A DNA stretch of 10,415 nucleotides from an uncultured Clostridia bacterium (GCA_934121875.1 CAKOVG010000030.1:1-10415); one strand, 5' to 3'; counted from the stretch's first letter, positions 1 through 7,388 are shown. Notes: a model not told the origin generated them from the sequence alone. Program-made: numbers and translations.

Positions 1-58
1 AAAAACTAAAGGGAATATTATCTTAGTATCACAGATACAAGGTAATATTCCTCTTTAG
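1..58 (-). terminator. Long imperfect hairpin, probable terminator of the leftward genes
   Basis: Arms at 6-20 and 43-58 pair (CTAAAG-GGAATATTA with TAATATTCC-TCTTTAG) with one bulged base. The stem continues inward through CTT/AAG and GTATC/GATAC around an ACA loop, so 6-58 is almost one continuous hairpin. Read leftward it is followed by at least five U (1-5, then the window ends), as in an intrinsic terminator. Read rightward only a short T run follows. It lies about 225 bases past the stop of the 284-790 gene, so it could end that transcript or serve a gene beyond the left edge. Confidence 0.55.
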
Positions 59-283
59 ACCTTTTTAAGTAACTATTTAAATTTTTCCTATTTGTATACA
101 CATAAAAAATTGTAAAATACCTATAATATATAAACAATAAAAAACAACATAATAATATTAAATAAAATGAAAACTATAAGTGTAATTATTTAATAAAACT
201 ATAGTTATCTTAAAAAAAGGTATGGGCTTAAAACTTTATATTTAATTTAATCTGCAAAATAACTTAACAGAACCCAGATTTGA
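59..283. other. A/T-rich intergenic stretch, no gene seen
   Basis: I see no credible coding region here: only very short open frames without ribosome binding sites. TATAAT at 122-127 has no matching -35 box, and AACTATAGTT at 197-206 is a perfect 10-base palindrome of unknown meaning. The stretch is probably 3' untranslated or spacer DNA downstream of the leftward gene. Confidence 0.4.
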
Positions 284-790
284 CTATAAATTTATTTCAA
301 ATTCAATACTATTTAGCTTAGAAATTTCAAAATCAGTATTACGTATTTTTTCATCTAATTGTTGGATTTGAGATTTGACTTCTTCTTGATTATAATTTAT
401 TTCTTGAATTTGAAAGTATGAGTTATTTACCTCAGTAACTCTTTGCTTTAAATTACGATAATTCAACAGAGCTTGTAAACTGTCTTTTAGTCTTCTTAAG
501 TTACTATTTTCAACTATTGCAGTTTGAATTGTTCTGCCATCAGAAAGCTTAAAAGAATTATTTTTTTCATAAAGTACGCCCTTTAATTTAGATATTTCAC
601 TAGATAATCTTTTAACTTCAGCTAACTCTTCTTCAAAATCCTTTTTATTGTCTTCAACTACATTAGTAGTACCATTTAATTCTTGAATTGAAGTATTTAG
701 CACGTGCTTTTTTAAAGCAAAAAACAAAGATGAATATTGCTTCTCATTTTCGTCAATTAAACACATTAAACTAGATAAATTTATTTTCAT
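284..790 (-). CDS. Coiled-coil protein, DIP1984/septicolysin-like
   Basis: The protein has 168 residues, is mostly charged and helical, and has no signal peptide or membrane segment, so it is probably cytoplasmic. Heptad-like helices fall at about residues 50-75 (EEELAEVKRLSSEISKLKG) and 135-160. Between them the pattern KNNSFKLSDGRTIQTAIVEN followed by a leucine/arginine-rich helix resembles the DIP1984 (septicolysin-type) family, where an N-S-x-x-L-x-DG-x-T-x-x-x-A-I segment sits between helices. That assignment is from memory of the family pattern and is tentative; the biochemical role of the family is not well established. The start is well supported: a perfect AAGGAGG (799-805) lies 8 bases upstream of ATG. 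It has its own -10-like box and follows the terminators of the HTH-like gene, so it is probably a separate transcript. No link to CRISPR function is evident. Confidence 0.6.
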   Translation of the reverse strand: MKINLSSLMCLIDENEKQYSSLFFALKKHVLNTSIQELNGTTNVVEDNKKDFEEELAEVKRLSSEISKLKGVLYEKNNSFKLSDGRTIQTAIVENSNLRRLKDSLQALLNYRNLKQRVTEVNNSYFQIQEINYNQEEVKSQIQQLDEKIRNTDFEISKLNSIEFEINL

Positions 791-816
791 TTCTATAACC
801 TCCTTAATTTAAGTAA

Positions 817-822
817 ATTATA
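817..822 (-). promoter_or_regulatory. Candidate -10 box for the 284-790 gene
   Basis: TATAAT on the minus strand (817-822) lies about 12 bases upstream of the AAGGAGG site and just after two tandem terminators. No good -35 box is found at 16-18 bases, so the promoter is only suggested. It would give a very short 5' UTR. Confidence 0.35.
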
Positions 823-835
823 AAACGAATGCAAA

Positions 836-860
836 TAAAAAAGGTCGCGTAAAAAGCGAC
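836..860 (-). terminator. Second tandem intrinsic terminator of the HTH-like gene
   Basis: GTCGC (844-848) and GCGAC (856-860) form a stem with a 7-base loop. On the minus strand it is followed by CC and then six U (837-842). It acts after the terminator that overlaps the stop codon of the 873-1241 gene. Confidence 0.65.
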
Positions 861-887
861 AAAAAAATAACGCTATAAAATAGCGTT
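861..887 (-). terminator. Intrinsic terminator overlapping the stop codon of the HTH-like gene
   Basis: AACGCTA and TAGCGTT (869-887) form a perfect 7-base-pair stem with a 5-base loop, followed on the minus strand by A and seven U. The stop codon TAG (873-875) of the 873-1241 gene is inside the 3' arm, so the last codons encode the terminator. Confidence 0.75.
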
Positions 888-1241
888 GCAGTATGTAAAT
901 AAATAATCGTTTATGACATTTAAATCATAAATATTATTATCTAAACAATAAGAAATAATTAAGTCAAATTTGCTTGAGCTTAAAGAATAACCAGCTGAGT
1001 TTAATAAAGTATTAAATTCAAACTTGTTTAACTTTAAAGAAAAACATAATTTGATAATTACATTCTTCCTAGGGATGTAATTTTGATTACATCTAATTTT
1101 AGAAAACAATTTGCGATCAATATCTACACATTTATAAACCTCAGAATCCGTATGACCGCTTTTATCTATATAATAAAAGAGAATCTCATTAAAACTCTTA
1201 GATTTACTACAATTTAAATATTCATAAATATTATTATTCAT
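873..1241 (-). CDS. Small HTH-like (phage-repressor-like) protein
   Basis: The protein has 122 residues and no membrane segment or signal peptide. After a short N-terminal region, residues about 17-90 hold the pattern SFNEILFYYIDKSGHTDSEV, then DRKLFSKIRCNQNYIPRK, IKLCFSLKL, LLNSAGYSLSSSKFDLI. I recognise this layout from small Bacillota proteins with an XRE-like helix-turn-helix fold (short helices, S-x-I-R turn, P-x-K, then a helix pair ending in AGY). DNA binding is inferred, not shown; the same domain also occurs attached to other proteins. The start is firm: GGAGG (1249-1253) lies 7 bases before ATG. It has a leftward promoter, an operator-like dyad in its 5' UTR and a terminator in its stop codon, so it is a complete single-gene unit. 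It lies upstream of cas9 in the opposite direction, which makes it a candidate local regulator. Confidence 0.7.
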   Translation of the reverse strand: MNNNIYEYLNCSKSKSFNEILFYYIDKSGHTDSEVYKCVDIDRKLFSKIRCNQNYIPRKNVIIKLCFSLKLNKFEFNTLLNSAGYSLSSSKFDLIISYCLDNNIYDLNVINDYLFTYCNAIL

Positions 1242-1266
1242 AAGAACACCTCCATTTTAATATTAT

Positions 1267-1284
1267 TTACATTTGATAATGTAA
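1267..1284. promoter_or_regulatory. Operator-like inverted repeat in the 5' UTR of the HTH-like gene
   Basis: TTACATT-TGAT-AATGTAA is a perfect dyad with 7-base arms and a 4-base gap, lying between the promoter and the ribosome binding site of the HTH-like gene. It could be an operator for self-repression or an RNA hairpin. A second small palindrome, AGGCT-TAT-AGCCT (1289-1301), lies next to it. Confidence 0.4.
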
Positions 1285-1345
1285 TCTGAGGCTTATAGCC
1301 TAATAAAAGAGATTTTTGTTCTTTGAATATTTAAATTGTATAAAT

Positions 1346-1375
1346 AGTATAACATATTCATAGTAAAGAAATCAA
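1346..1375 (-). promoter_or_regulatory. Leftward promoter of the HTH-like gene
   Basis: On the minus strand TTGATT (1370-1375), an 18-base spacer and TATACT (1346-1351) preceded by TGT (extended -10) form a sigma-A promoter. Transcription would begin near 1339, leaving a 5' UTR of about 98 bases that contains the dyad at 1267-1284. Confidence 0.6.
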
Positions 1376-1411
1376 GCATGGACAAAAAACAAATATATTT
1401 CAATAAAATGA

Positions 1412-1440
1412 TTGTAAAAAAATGTAAGAAATGATAAAAT
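1412..1440 (+). promoter_or_regulatory. Rightward promoter of the cas operon
   Basis: TTGTAA (1412-1417), a 17-base spacer and TAAAAT (1435-1440) preceded by TGA (extended -10) form the best rightward promoter upstream of cas9. Transcription would begin near 1447. The resulting 5' UTR of about 180 bases would run through the whole tracrRNA locus in antisense. No comparable promoter is seen between the tracrRNA and the cas9 start. Confidence 0.55.
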
Positions 1441-1464
1441 AATGTTGTAAAAAAGAAATTAGGC

Positions 1465-1494
1465 AAAAAATAAAAGCTCTAGATAACTAGAACT
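1465..1494 (-). terminator. Intrinsic terminator of the tracrRNA
   Basis: On the minus strand AGTTCTAG (1487-1494) pairs with CTAGAGCT (1475-1482) across a TTAT loop, with one G-U pair. The run TTTATTTTTT (1465-1474) follows. This sets the 3' end of the tracrRNA. Confidence 0.8.
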
Positions 1495-1588
1495 TAAATT
1501 CACCTAAGTGAAACCAACATCAAGTTGGCATTTAAGGTTTAAACCTTATTTTAACTCATTGTGCTATTTTAGATAGTAATTTAATAGC
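1465..1588 (-). ncRNA. tracrRNA of the type II-A system
   Basis: Read on the minus strand, 1580-1558 is complementary to positions 9-31 of the CRISPR repeat (22 Watson-Crick pairs and one G-U at repeat position 15), forming the upper stem. An unpaired GAGU segment follows, then UAAAAU, which pairs with the repeat start GUUUUA, then AAGG. GAGTTAAAATAAGG closely matches the corresponding part of the Streptococcus pyogenes tracrRNA. Next come a nexus-like stem AAGGTTTAAACCTT, a stem CCAAC-TTGAT-GTTGG and a short stem CAC-TTAG-GTG, then the terminator. The predicted length is about 124 bases, starting some 7 bases after a good -10 box. Its role is to pair with the array transcript, allow RNase III processing and load the guide onto Cas9. 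Direction and identity are well supported; the exact ends are inferred. Confidence 0.92.
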
Positions 1589-1594
1589 AAATTA

Positions 1595-1623
1595 AATATA
1601 ACATAAAAAAGGAGAAATTGCAA
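1595..1623 (-). promoter_or_regulatory. tracrRNA promoter overlapping the cas9 start region
   Basis: On the minus strand TTGCAA (1618-1623), exactly 17 bases, then TATATT (1595-1600). Transcription would begin near 1588, a few bases before the anti-repeat. The promoter covers the cas9 AAGGAG site (1609-1614) and ends 3 bases before the chosen cas9 ATG, so polymerase binding here and cas9 expression could interfere. Confidence 0.7.
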
Positions 1624-1626
1624 GAT

Positions 1627-4600
1627 ATGGAGCGAAAAAAATGCAAAAGAGATGACAATTATAATATAGGATTAGACATTGGAACGAATTCAGTTGGATG
1701 GGCTGTAACAGATTTGGATAATAATATTTTAAAAAGAGGCAACAAGAACATGTGGGGTGCACGTATATTTGATGAAGGAAGTACTGCAGCACAAACAAGA
1801 ATGTTTAGAGGAACAAGAAGAAGAATTGAGAGAAGAAAAGAGAGAATTAATATACTTCAAAGTTTACTACTAGATGACATGGAAAAGGAATATCCAAATT
1901 TCTTTCCAATGCTAAGGGAAACATCTAAGGCTAAAGAAGATAAGAATAGTGATTCAATTAATGGAAAAAAATATAATTTATTTTCAGAATTAGAATTTTC
2001 AGATCCAATATATTATCAAAAATATCCAACAATATATCATTTAAGACGAGAGCTAATGGAAAGTAAAGAAAAGCATGACATTAGGCTTGTCTATCTTGCA
2101 ATTCATCATATAATAAAATATCGTGGAAATTTTCTATATGAGGGAGATTTAAAAAATAATAACAATGAAATAATTGAATTTATAAATGAGCTATTAGATT
2201 TTATACAAAATACACTGGAAATAAGCTTTATTTCAGAAGCGGAAAAAATTCAAGAAATATTAAAAGATAAAACGAAATCAAAAGGAGAAAAAAAGGATTT
2301 AATAATTGGACTTTTTGATTATGATAAGGATGAGAAGTCTGTAATTACTGGAATTGTTAATGCAATTTTGGGGTATAAATTTGACGTTAATAAGATATTT
2401 GATATTGAAGTAGAAAATTCAAATATTTCTTTTAGTAATGAAATAGCAAATGAAGAAGAAATAAAAGAAAACTTGCAAGACCAAGCTTATGTATATGATG
2501 TATTACTAAAAATATATAATTGGTTTATACTACAAGATATTCTACAAGGTAATAATAGTATTTCAGAAGCTTTCATAAATAAGTATGACAAGTATAAAAA
2601 GGATTTAAACAATATAAAAAGCTTATATAGAAATTATTTAAAAGATGAATATAATAGTATGTTCAGAAGAGAAAAAGATGATAGCTATTCATGTTTCGAA
2701 AAGCATATATCAGCGTGTCCAATAGAAAACTTGTATAAAAGAATAAAAAAAGATTTAGCAGATGTTCCAGATTGTAAAGAAAAAGAAGAAATATTAAATG
2801 ATATAGAAGATAACGCTTTTTTAGTAAAAATAAATACAACAACAAATTCGGCAATTCCATATCAATTACATTATCAAGAATTAGAAAAAATACTTGAAAA
2901 TCAAGCACAATATTATCCAACAATACAAGAAAATAAACAACATATATTAGAATTAGTGAAATTCAGAATTCCATATTATGTTGGCCCTTTGGCACAAGAG
3001 GGGAAAAGTAAATTTGCTTGGATTGTTAGAAATTCAAACGAAAAAATATTGCCATGGACATTTGACGACGTTGTCAATGTAGATGAAACAGCAGAAAAGT
3101 TTATAAAAAGAATGACCAATAAATGTACATACCTAATAAATGAAGATGTAATTCCAAAACAATCAATTTTATACTCTGAGTTTTGTGTATTAAATGAACT
3201 TGCAAATATAAGAGTAAATAATCATAAATTAACTCCAAAGACTAAACAACTTATAGTAGACAAGTTATTTAAAGTCAAAAAAACAGTTAAGTTAAAAGAT
3301 TTAAAACAAGTATTAACAGATTTTCAAGTTTTTCCTGAAGTCACATCAATTACTGGATTAGCAGAAGTGGATAAATTTATGTCAAACATGTCATCATATA
3401 TTGATATTGAAAATATACTTGGCTGTATAAATGATGAAAACATTGAAATGGTTGAAAACATAATTGAATGGATTACAATATTTGAAGATAAAAAAATATT
3501 AAAAAGAAAAATAAAAAATACATACAATCTAGAAGATAAAGTAGTAAGTCAACTAATAAAGAAAAATTATAGTGGATGGTCAAGATTGTCAAAAGAGTTA
3601 CTTGTTGGATTAAAGGCTGCTGATGACGGAAAAAGCATAATGGAAAAGCTAAGGACAACAAAAGACAATTTTATGCAAATTATAAATAATGATATGTATG
3701 GTTTTAATAAACAAATTGAAAGTAGAATGAAACTACAAGAAAAACAAATAACATATAAAGATGTAGATGAAATTCCAACATCTCCAGCTAATAAAAGGGC
3801 TATATGGCAAAGCCTAAAAATAGTTGAAGAAATTAAAAAAGTAATGAAAAAAGATCCTAAAAACATTTATATTGAATTTGCAAGAGAAGAGCAGGAAAAA
3901 AATAAGAGAAAAGATAATAGAGCAAAAGCACTTCTTAAAATATACGAAAAATATGAAGAAGAAATCAAAATGCTAAAAGACTATAATCCAAATGTATATA
4001 AAGAGCTAAAGAAGAAACAAAATGAAAAAGATTTTAATGAAAGATTGTACTTATACTTTATTCAAAATGGAAGATGTATGTATAGTTCAAGACCATTAAA
4101 TATTGATACGCTTTACTTATATGAGGTGGATCATATATTGCCTCAAAGTTATGTTAAAGATGATAGTTTATCAAACAAAGCGTTGGTATATAAAGAAGAA
4201 AATCAAAGAAAAAGTGGAAGTTTATTGTTAGATGAAAAAATAATAAATAGACAAGAAACATGGTGGAAGCAATTACGAAAAAATGGTTTGATTGATGAGA
4301 AAAAATATTATAACTTGACAAGAAGAAAAATGTTTGAAACTGATAAAGAAAAAGTGAAATTTGTGTCTAGACAATTGATAGAAACAATGCAGAGCACAAA
4401 ATATATAACAAATTTATTAGTTAATCAATATTCAAACACAGATGTATTTGCAATAAGGTCAAATCTTACTCATAATTTTAGAAAATTCTTTGAAGTATAC
4501 AAAAACAGAAATGTTAATGATTATCATCATGCACAGGATGCATATATTATAAGTGTAATAGGCAATGTAATAGATCAAAAATTACAATACAAAGATGAAT

Positions 4601-5562
4601 ACAAATATACAGAGTATGTAAAAAAATATATAAAAAAGAGTGAAGAAGAAGCAAATAAAGTTTGGATAATAATGGGAATGGTTTCTAACAATATAAACAA
4701 AGAAAAAGTTAAAAAGGCTCTTGAATATAAAGATTGTTTTATAACACATAAATTAGAAGAACAAACAGGTGCATTTTATAACCAAACACTATATAGTCCA
4801 AAAGATAAAAACATAGAAATACCTTTAAAAGAGGGATTAGATGTTAAAAAATATGGAGGCTATTCTGGAGAAATTAAGGCATATTTTACAATTTACAGTT
4901 ATATTGCTCAAAAGGGAAAAATGCAAATAGAAATGATAGGAATTCCTGTAAAAACTAAATATGATATAGAAAATGGAAAAACTACACTAATTAAATATAT
5001 ACAAAGCAAAAATAGTGAAGCTTCTAAAATAGAGATTATTAGAACTAAAATTTTAAAATATCAAGAATATATTGATGAAAATAACGAACCAATGATGCTA
5101 TTAAGTGATAGTGAGATTAGAACTAATAGGCAACTAATTATAAATAACGAAATGTCTAAACTAATATATATAATGAATCAAGAAAAAATAGCAGATGATG
5201 AAAAAGAAAAAGTGCAAGAAAAAATGGAAGAAATTTATAATTATTTATTAGGTAAATTAAAAAATGAATATAAAACATTTAACTCTATATATCAAAAATT
5301 AAGTAGTGAAGAGACAAAAGAAATTTTTCAAAAATTAGAATATAAAGACAAGGTGTCTGCTATAAATGGAATTATTGATCTTATGCACAGAGGACAAGGC
5401 AATTTAACAAAATTAAAACAAGGTGATAGAGCTGGAAGAAAAAGTGGAAAAAGTTTTAAAACAGAGGCATTAAATAAAATGATATTTATAGATAAATCTG
5501 TAACAGGAATGTACGAAAGAAGGTATAAAGTAAATGGGATGGAGAACTGTAGTAGTAAATAA
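1627..5562 (+). CDS. cas9: CRISPR-associated endonuclease Cas9, type II-A
   Basis: RNA-guided DNA endonuclease that uses crRNA and tracrRNA to cut both strands of invading DNA. It has 1311 residues from ATG 1627, somewhat shorter than SpCas9 (1368). RuvC-I is IGLDIGTNSVGWAV with D17; the Arg-rich bridge helix (RGTRRRIERRKERI) is at about 60-80; the REC lobe follows, including RIPYYVGPLA. RuvC-II is IYIEFAREEQ with E750; HNH is YEVDHILPQS with D835 and H836, plus N859 in ENQRKS; RuvC-III is DYHHAQDAY with H968 and D971. The PAM-interacting domain starts near KYGGY (about 1075) and ends in SVTGMYERR. All catalytic residues are present, so it should be active. An in-frame TTG at 1618 is only 3 bases from GGAG, while ATG 1627 is 12 bases away and is preferred. 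Its 3' end overlaps cas1 by 29 bases. Confidence 0.97.
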   Translation: MERKKCKRDDNYNIGLDIGTNSVGWAVTDLDNNILKRGNKNMWGARIFDEGSTAAQTRMFRGTRRRIERRKERINILQSLLLDDMEKEYPNFFPMLRETSKAKEDKNSDSINGKKYNLFSELEFSDPIYYQKYPTIYHLRRELMESKEKHDIRLVYLAIHHIIKYRGNFLYEGDLKNNNNEIIEFINELLDFIQNTLEISFISEAEKIQEILKDKTKSKGEKKDLIIGLFDYDKDEKSVITGIVNAILGYKFDVNKIFDIEVENSNISFSNEIANEEEIKENLQDQAYVYDVLLKIYNWFILQDILQGNNSISEAFINKYDKYKKDLNNIKSLYRNYLKDEYNSMFRREKDDSYSCFEKHISACPIENLYKRIKKDLADVPDCKEKEEILNDIEDNAFLVKINTTTNSAIPYQLHYQELEKILENQAQYYPTIQENKQHILELVKFRIPYYVGPLAQEGKSKFAWIVRNSNEKILPWTFDDVVNVDETAEKFIKRMTNKCTYLINEDVIPKQSILYSEFCVLNELANIRVNNHKLTPKTKQLIVDKLFKVKKTVKLKDLKQVLTDFQVFPEVTSITGLAEVDKFMSNMSSYIDIENILGCINDENIEMVENIIEWITIFEDKKILKRKIKNTYNLEDKVVSQLIKKNYSGWSRLSKELLVGLKAADDGKSIMEKLRTTKDNFMQIINNDMYGFNKQIESRMKLQEKQITYKDVDEIPTSPANKRAIWQSLKIVEEIKKVMKKDPKNIYIEFAREEQEKNKRKDNRAKALLKIYEKYEEEIKMLKDYNPNVYKELKKKQNEKDFNERLYLYFIQNGRCMYSSRPLNIDTLYLYEVDHILPQSYVKDDSLSNKALVYKEENQRKSGSLLLDEKIINRQETWWKQLRKNGLIDEKKYYNLTRRKMFETDKEKVKFVSRQLIETMQSTKYITNLLVNQYSNTDVFAIRSNLTHNFRKFFEVYKNRNVNDYHHAQDAYIISVIGNVIDQKLQYKDEYKYTEYVKKYIKKSEEEANKVWIIMGMVSNNINKEKVKKALEYKDCFITHKLEEQTGAFYNQTLYSPKDKNIEIPLKEGLDVKKYGGYSGEIKAYFTIYSYIAQKGKMQIEMIGIPVKTKYDIENGKTTLIKYIQSKNSEASKIEIIRTKILKYQEYIDENNEPMMLLSDSEIRTNRQLIINNEMSKLIYIMNQEKIADDEKEKVQEKMEEIYNYLLGKLKNEYKTFNSIYQKLSSEETKEIFQKLEYKDKVSAINGIIDLMHRGQGNLTKLKQGDRAGRKSGKSFKTEALNKMIFIDKSVTGMYERRYKVNGMENCSSK

Positions 5563-6400
5563 AAATTGTAAGCTGAGTTATAAGAATGACTATTTAGTAA
5601 TTAGAAGTGAAAACTTACAGATGATTCATCTTTCAGAAATAAACATAATTATGATAGAAAATGGTATGGTATCAATAACATCGTATTTAATAAATGAGCT
5701 TATAAATAATAAAATTAAGCTAATATTTTGTGACGAAACACATAATCCCGCAGGTGAAATTGTGCCATACTACAGCTCTTTTAACACTAGCAAAAAGGTA
5801 CAAAATCAAATTAAATGGAAAGATGAAGCAAAAGATATTGTGTGGCAACAAATTGTAAAACATAAAATTCATAATCAAGCAATGCTGTTAAAGAAACTAG
5901 ACATTAAGGGGTATGAGAAATTATTAGAATATGAAGAAAGTGTTGAAGTAGGAGACACAACAAATAGAGAAGGACATGCGGCGAAAGTATACTTTAATTT
6001 GTTGTTTGGAAAAAAGTTCATAAGAGGAATGAATGATAGTATAAATAGTGGACTGGATTATGGATATTCTATATTATTATCAACGATAAATAAAGAAGTT
6101 GCAAGTAAGGGATACATAACTCAAATAGGAATAAACCATAAAAGCGAATTTAATCAATTTAATTTAACTTGTGATTTAATGGAACCATTCAGACCACTTA
6201 TAGATGAAATTGTATATAATAGTACAAATTCTGATTTTGATAAAAAACAAAAATACAAATTGATCAATTTTTTAAACAATGTAATAGAAATAAATAATAA
6301 AGAACAATTTGTGTCGAATGCGATTCCAATATATATACAAAGTGTATTTGATGCATTAGAAAATAATAAAGAAAGTAAAGTTTTAAACTATGAGATATAG
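5534..6400 (+). CDS. cas1: CRISPR-associated integrase Cas1, type II-A
   Basis: Metal-dependent integrase that joins new spacers into the array as a Cas1-Cas2 complex. It has 288 residues, normal for type II-A. The start MGWRTVVVNK is the usual N-terminus of this subfamily and begins inside the cas9 3' end; AGAAGG (5518-5523) is 10 bases upstream. The N-terminal beta domain covers roughly residues 1-80 and the helical catalytic domain the rest. The metal ligands are visible: E146 in NREGHAA, H202 in GINHKSEFNQF and E217 in DLMEPFRP, matching E149, H205 and E220 of the S. pyogenes protein. The gene overlaps cas9 by 29 bases and cas2 by 11 bases, so translation is probably coupled. Nothing suggests damage. 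Confidence 0.97.
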   Translation: MGWRTVVVNKNCKLSYKNDYLVIRSENLQMIHLSEINIIMIENGMVSITSYLINELINNKIKLIFCDETHNPAGEIVPYYSSFNTSKKVQNQIKWKDEAKDIVWQQIVKHKIHNQAMLLKKLDIKGYEKLLEYEESVEVGDTTNREGHAAKVYFNLLFGKKFIRGMNDSINSGLDYGYSILLSTINKEVASKGYITQIGINHKSEFNQFNLTCDLMEPFRPLIDEIVYNSTNSDFDKKQKYKLINFLNNVIEINNKEQFVSNAIPIYIQSVFDALENNKESKVLNYEI

Positions 6401-6711
6401 ATTTATGAGAGTATTAGTATTTTTTGATTTGCCAACAGAAACAATAAAAGACAGAAAAATATATTCAAAATTCAGAAGATTCTTAATAAAAGAAGGTTTT
6501 ATAATGATGCAAGAGTCTGTTTATTCTAAACTAACTCTTAATAATTCGGTTACAAGTGCAATTCGAGACAAAATTGAAAAGAATAAACCACCAAAGGGAA
6601 TAGTACAGATGCTTGTAATTACTGAAAAACAATTTAGTTCAATGGACTATATTGTGCGGTAGTAAAAACTATGATAATTTAGATGACACAGAAAGGCTTG
6701 TAATATTATGA
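6390..6711 (+). pseudogene. cas2: CRISPR adaptation protein Cas2, frameshifted near the C-terminus
   Basis: Cas2 is the small dimeric partner of Cas1 in spacer integration. The frame from ATG 6390 begins MRYRFMRVLVFFDLP, the usual type II-A start with the conserved Asp at residue 13, and continues through GFIMMQESVYSKL and TEKQFSSMDYI. It then meets TAG at 6660-6662 after 90 residues, short for the subfamily (about 100-115). The +1 frame from 6661 reads SKNYDNLDDTERLVIL and stops at TGA 6709-6711. This matches the expected Cas2 tail (family pattern with D-x-x-ERLVFL) and makes an ATGA overlap with csn2. Restoring the frame gives about 106 residues. One extra base near 6651-6660, a sequencing error or a +1 recoding event at CGG-UAG would all explain it. 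The core ferredoxin-like fold is complete, so the 90-residue form may still work. Confidence 0.85.
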
Positions 6712-7388
6712 TAATGTCTATAATTGGATTTGAAAAGAAGATAAACTTTGAAGAAAATACAGTAAATGTTTTAGAAATATATAATCAAAAACTATTTTCG
6801 AATTTTATTAGTTGTATTAATGAACAAAGTAATGGAGAAGCGGATGAAGACAATAAAATTGTACTGATGGATGGAGAAAAAAGAGTAAAAATTGATAAAA
6901 ATGTATATGTACTAACAGACTTGTTTAATATTGACTTTAACTCGAAGAAAATAATAAATAAAATATACAATATTTTAGAGCAAAATATAAAAAATAGACA
7001 AGACAATGAAGTGGAAAACATCATACTACAATTAAGAAATTATTTAATTGAAGAAATAAATGAAATTCCATTTGAGTTTAATATAAATAGTGAAATTGAA
7101 ATATTGGATTTGTTAAAAGTATTTAATGTAAAAATAGATACATCCTGTTATACTACTATAGTAGAAAAGATTGAGTTCATAATAAGTGTACTATCAAATT
7201 TGAAGATTGCTGAAGTACTGGTAATACCTAATTTAAAAACATATGTAGATGAAAACGAATTGCTTGAAATATATAAATATTCAATATATAATAGTGTTAA
7301 GCTATTAATAGTAGAGAATATACATAGTGAAAAATTACTAAAATATGAGAAAAAAAATATTATAGATGAAAATTTTGACGAGATATAG
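6708..7388 (+). CDS. csn2: CRISPR adaptation protein Csn2, type II-A
   Basis: Csn2 forms a tetrameric ring that slides on double-stranded DNA ends and works with Cas1-Cas2-Cas9 in spacer acquisition. The protein has 226 residues, close to the usual length of the short (S. pyogenes) type. It aligns by eye across its length: NVLEIYNQKLFSNFI near the N-terminus, YVLTDLFNIDFNSKKIINKI, then EIEILDLLKVFNVKIDT, KIEFIISVLSNLKIAEVLVI and a final KLLIVENI strand, matching the Csn2 order of strands and helices. ATG 6708 overlaps the TGA of the restored cas2 frame; AAAGG at 6692-6696 is 11 bases upstream. A second ATG at 6714 is possible but fits the ribosome binding site less well. Presence of csn2 and absence of cas4 set the subtype as II-A. 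Confidence 0.94.
   Translation: MIMSIIGFEKKINFEENTVNVLEIYNQKLFSNFISCINEQSNGEADEDNKIVLMDGEKRVKIDKNVYVLTDLFNIDFNSKKIINKIYNILEQNIKNRQDNEVENIILQLRNYLIEEINEIPFEFNINSEIEILDLLKVFNVKIDTSCYTTIVEKIEFIISVLSNLKIAEVLVIPNLKTYVDENELLEIYKYSIYNSVKLLIVENIHSEKLLKYEKKNIIDENFDEI

Noticed and set aside
1558..1580. Stray CRISPR repeat upstream of cas9
   Set aside because: It is the complement of the tracrRNA anti-repeat, with the downstream tracrRNA stems and terminator present.
1588..1623. Long tracrRNA form acting as a natural single guide against the cas promoter
   Set aside because: No repeat-mimicking segment or promoter-matching guide seen 5' of the anti-repeat; the predicted transcript has only about 8 extra bases.
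1618..1626. TTG start for cas9 adding three residues
   Set aside because: Only 3 bases separate it from GGAG; ATG 1627 is a better start.
1592..1798. Leftward 68-codon open frame over the cas9 start
   Set aside because: Antisense of the conserved RuvC-I coding region, rich in Cys/Leu/Phe as expected of A/T-rich shadow frames; similar leftward frames elsewhere in cas9 and csn2 rejected for the same reason.
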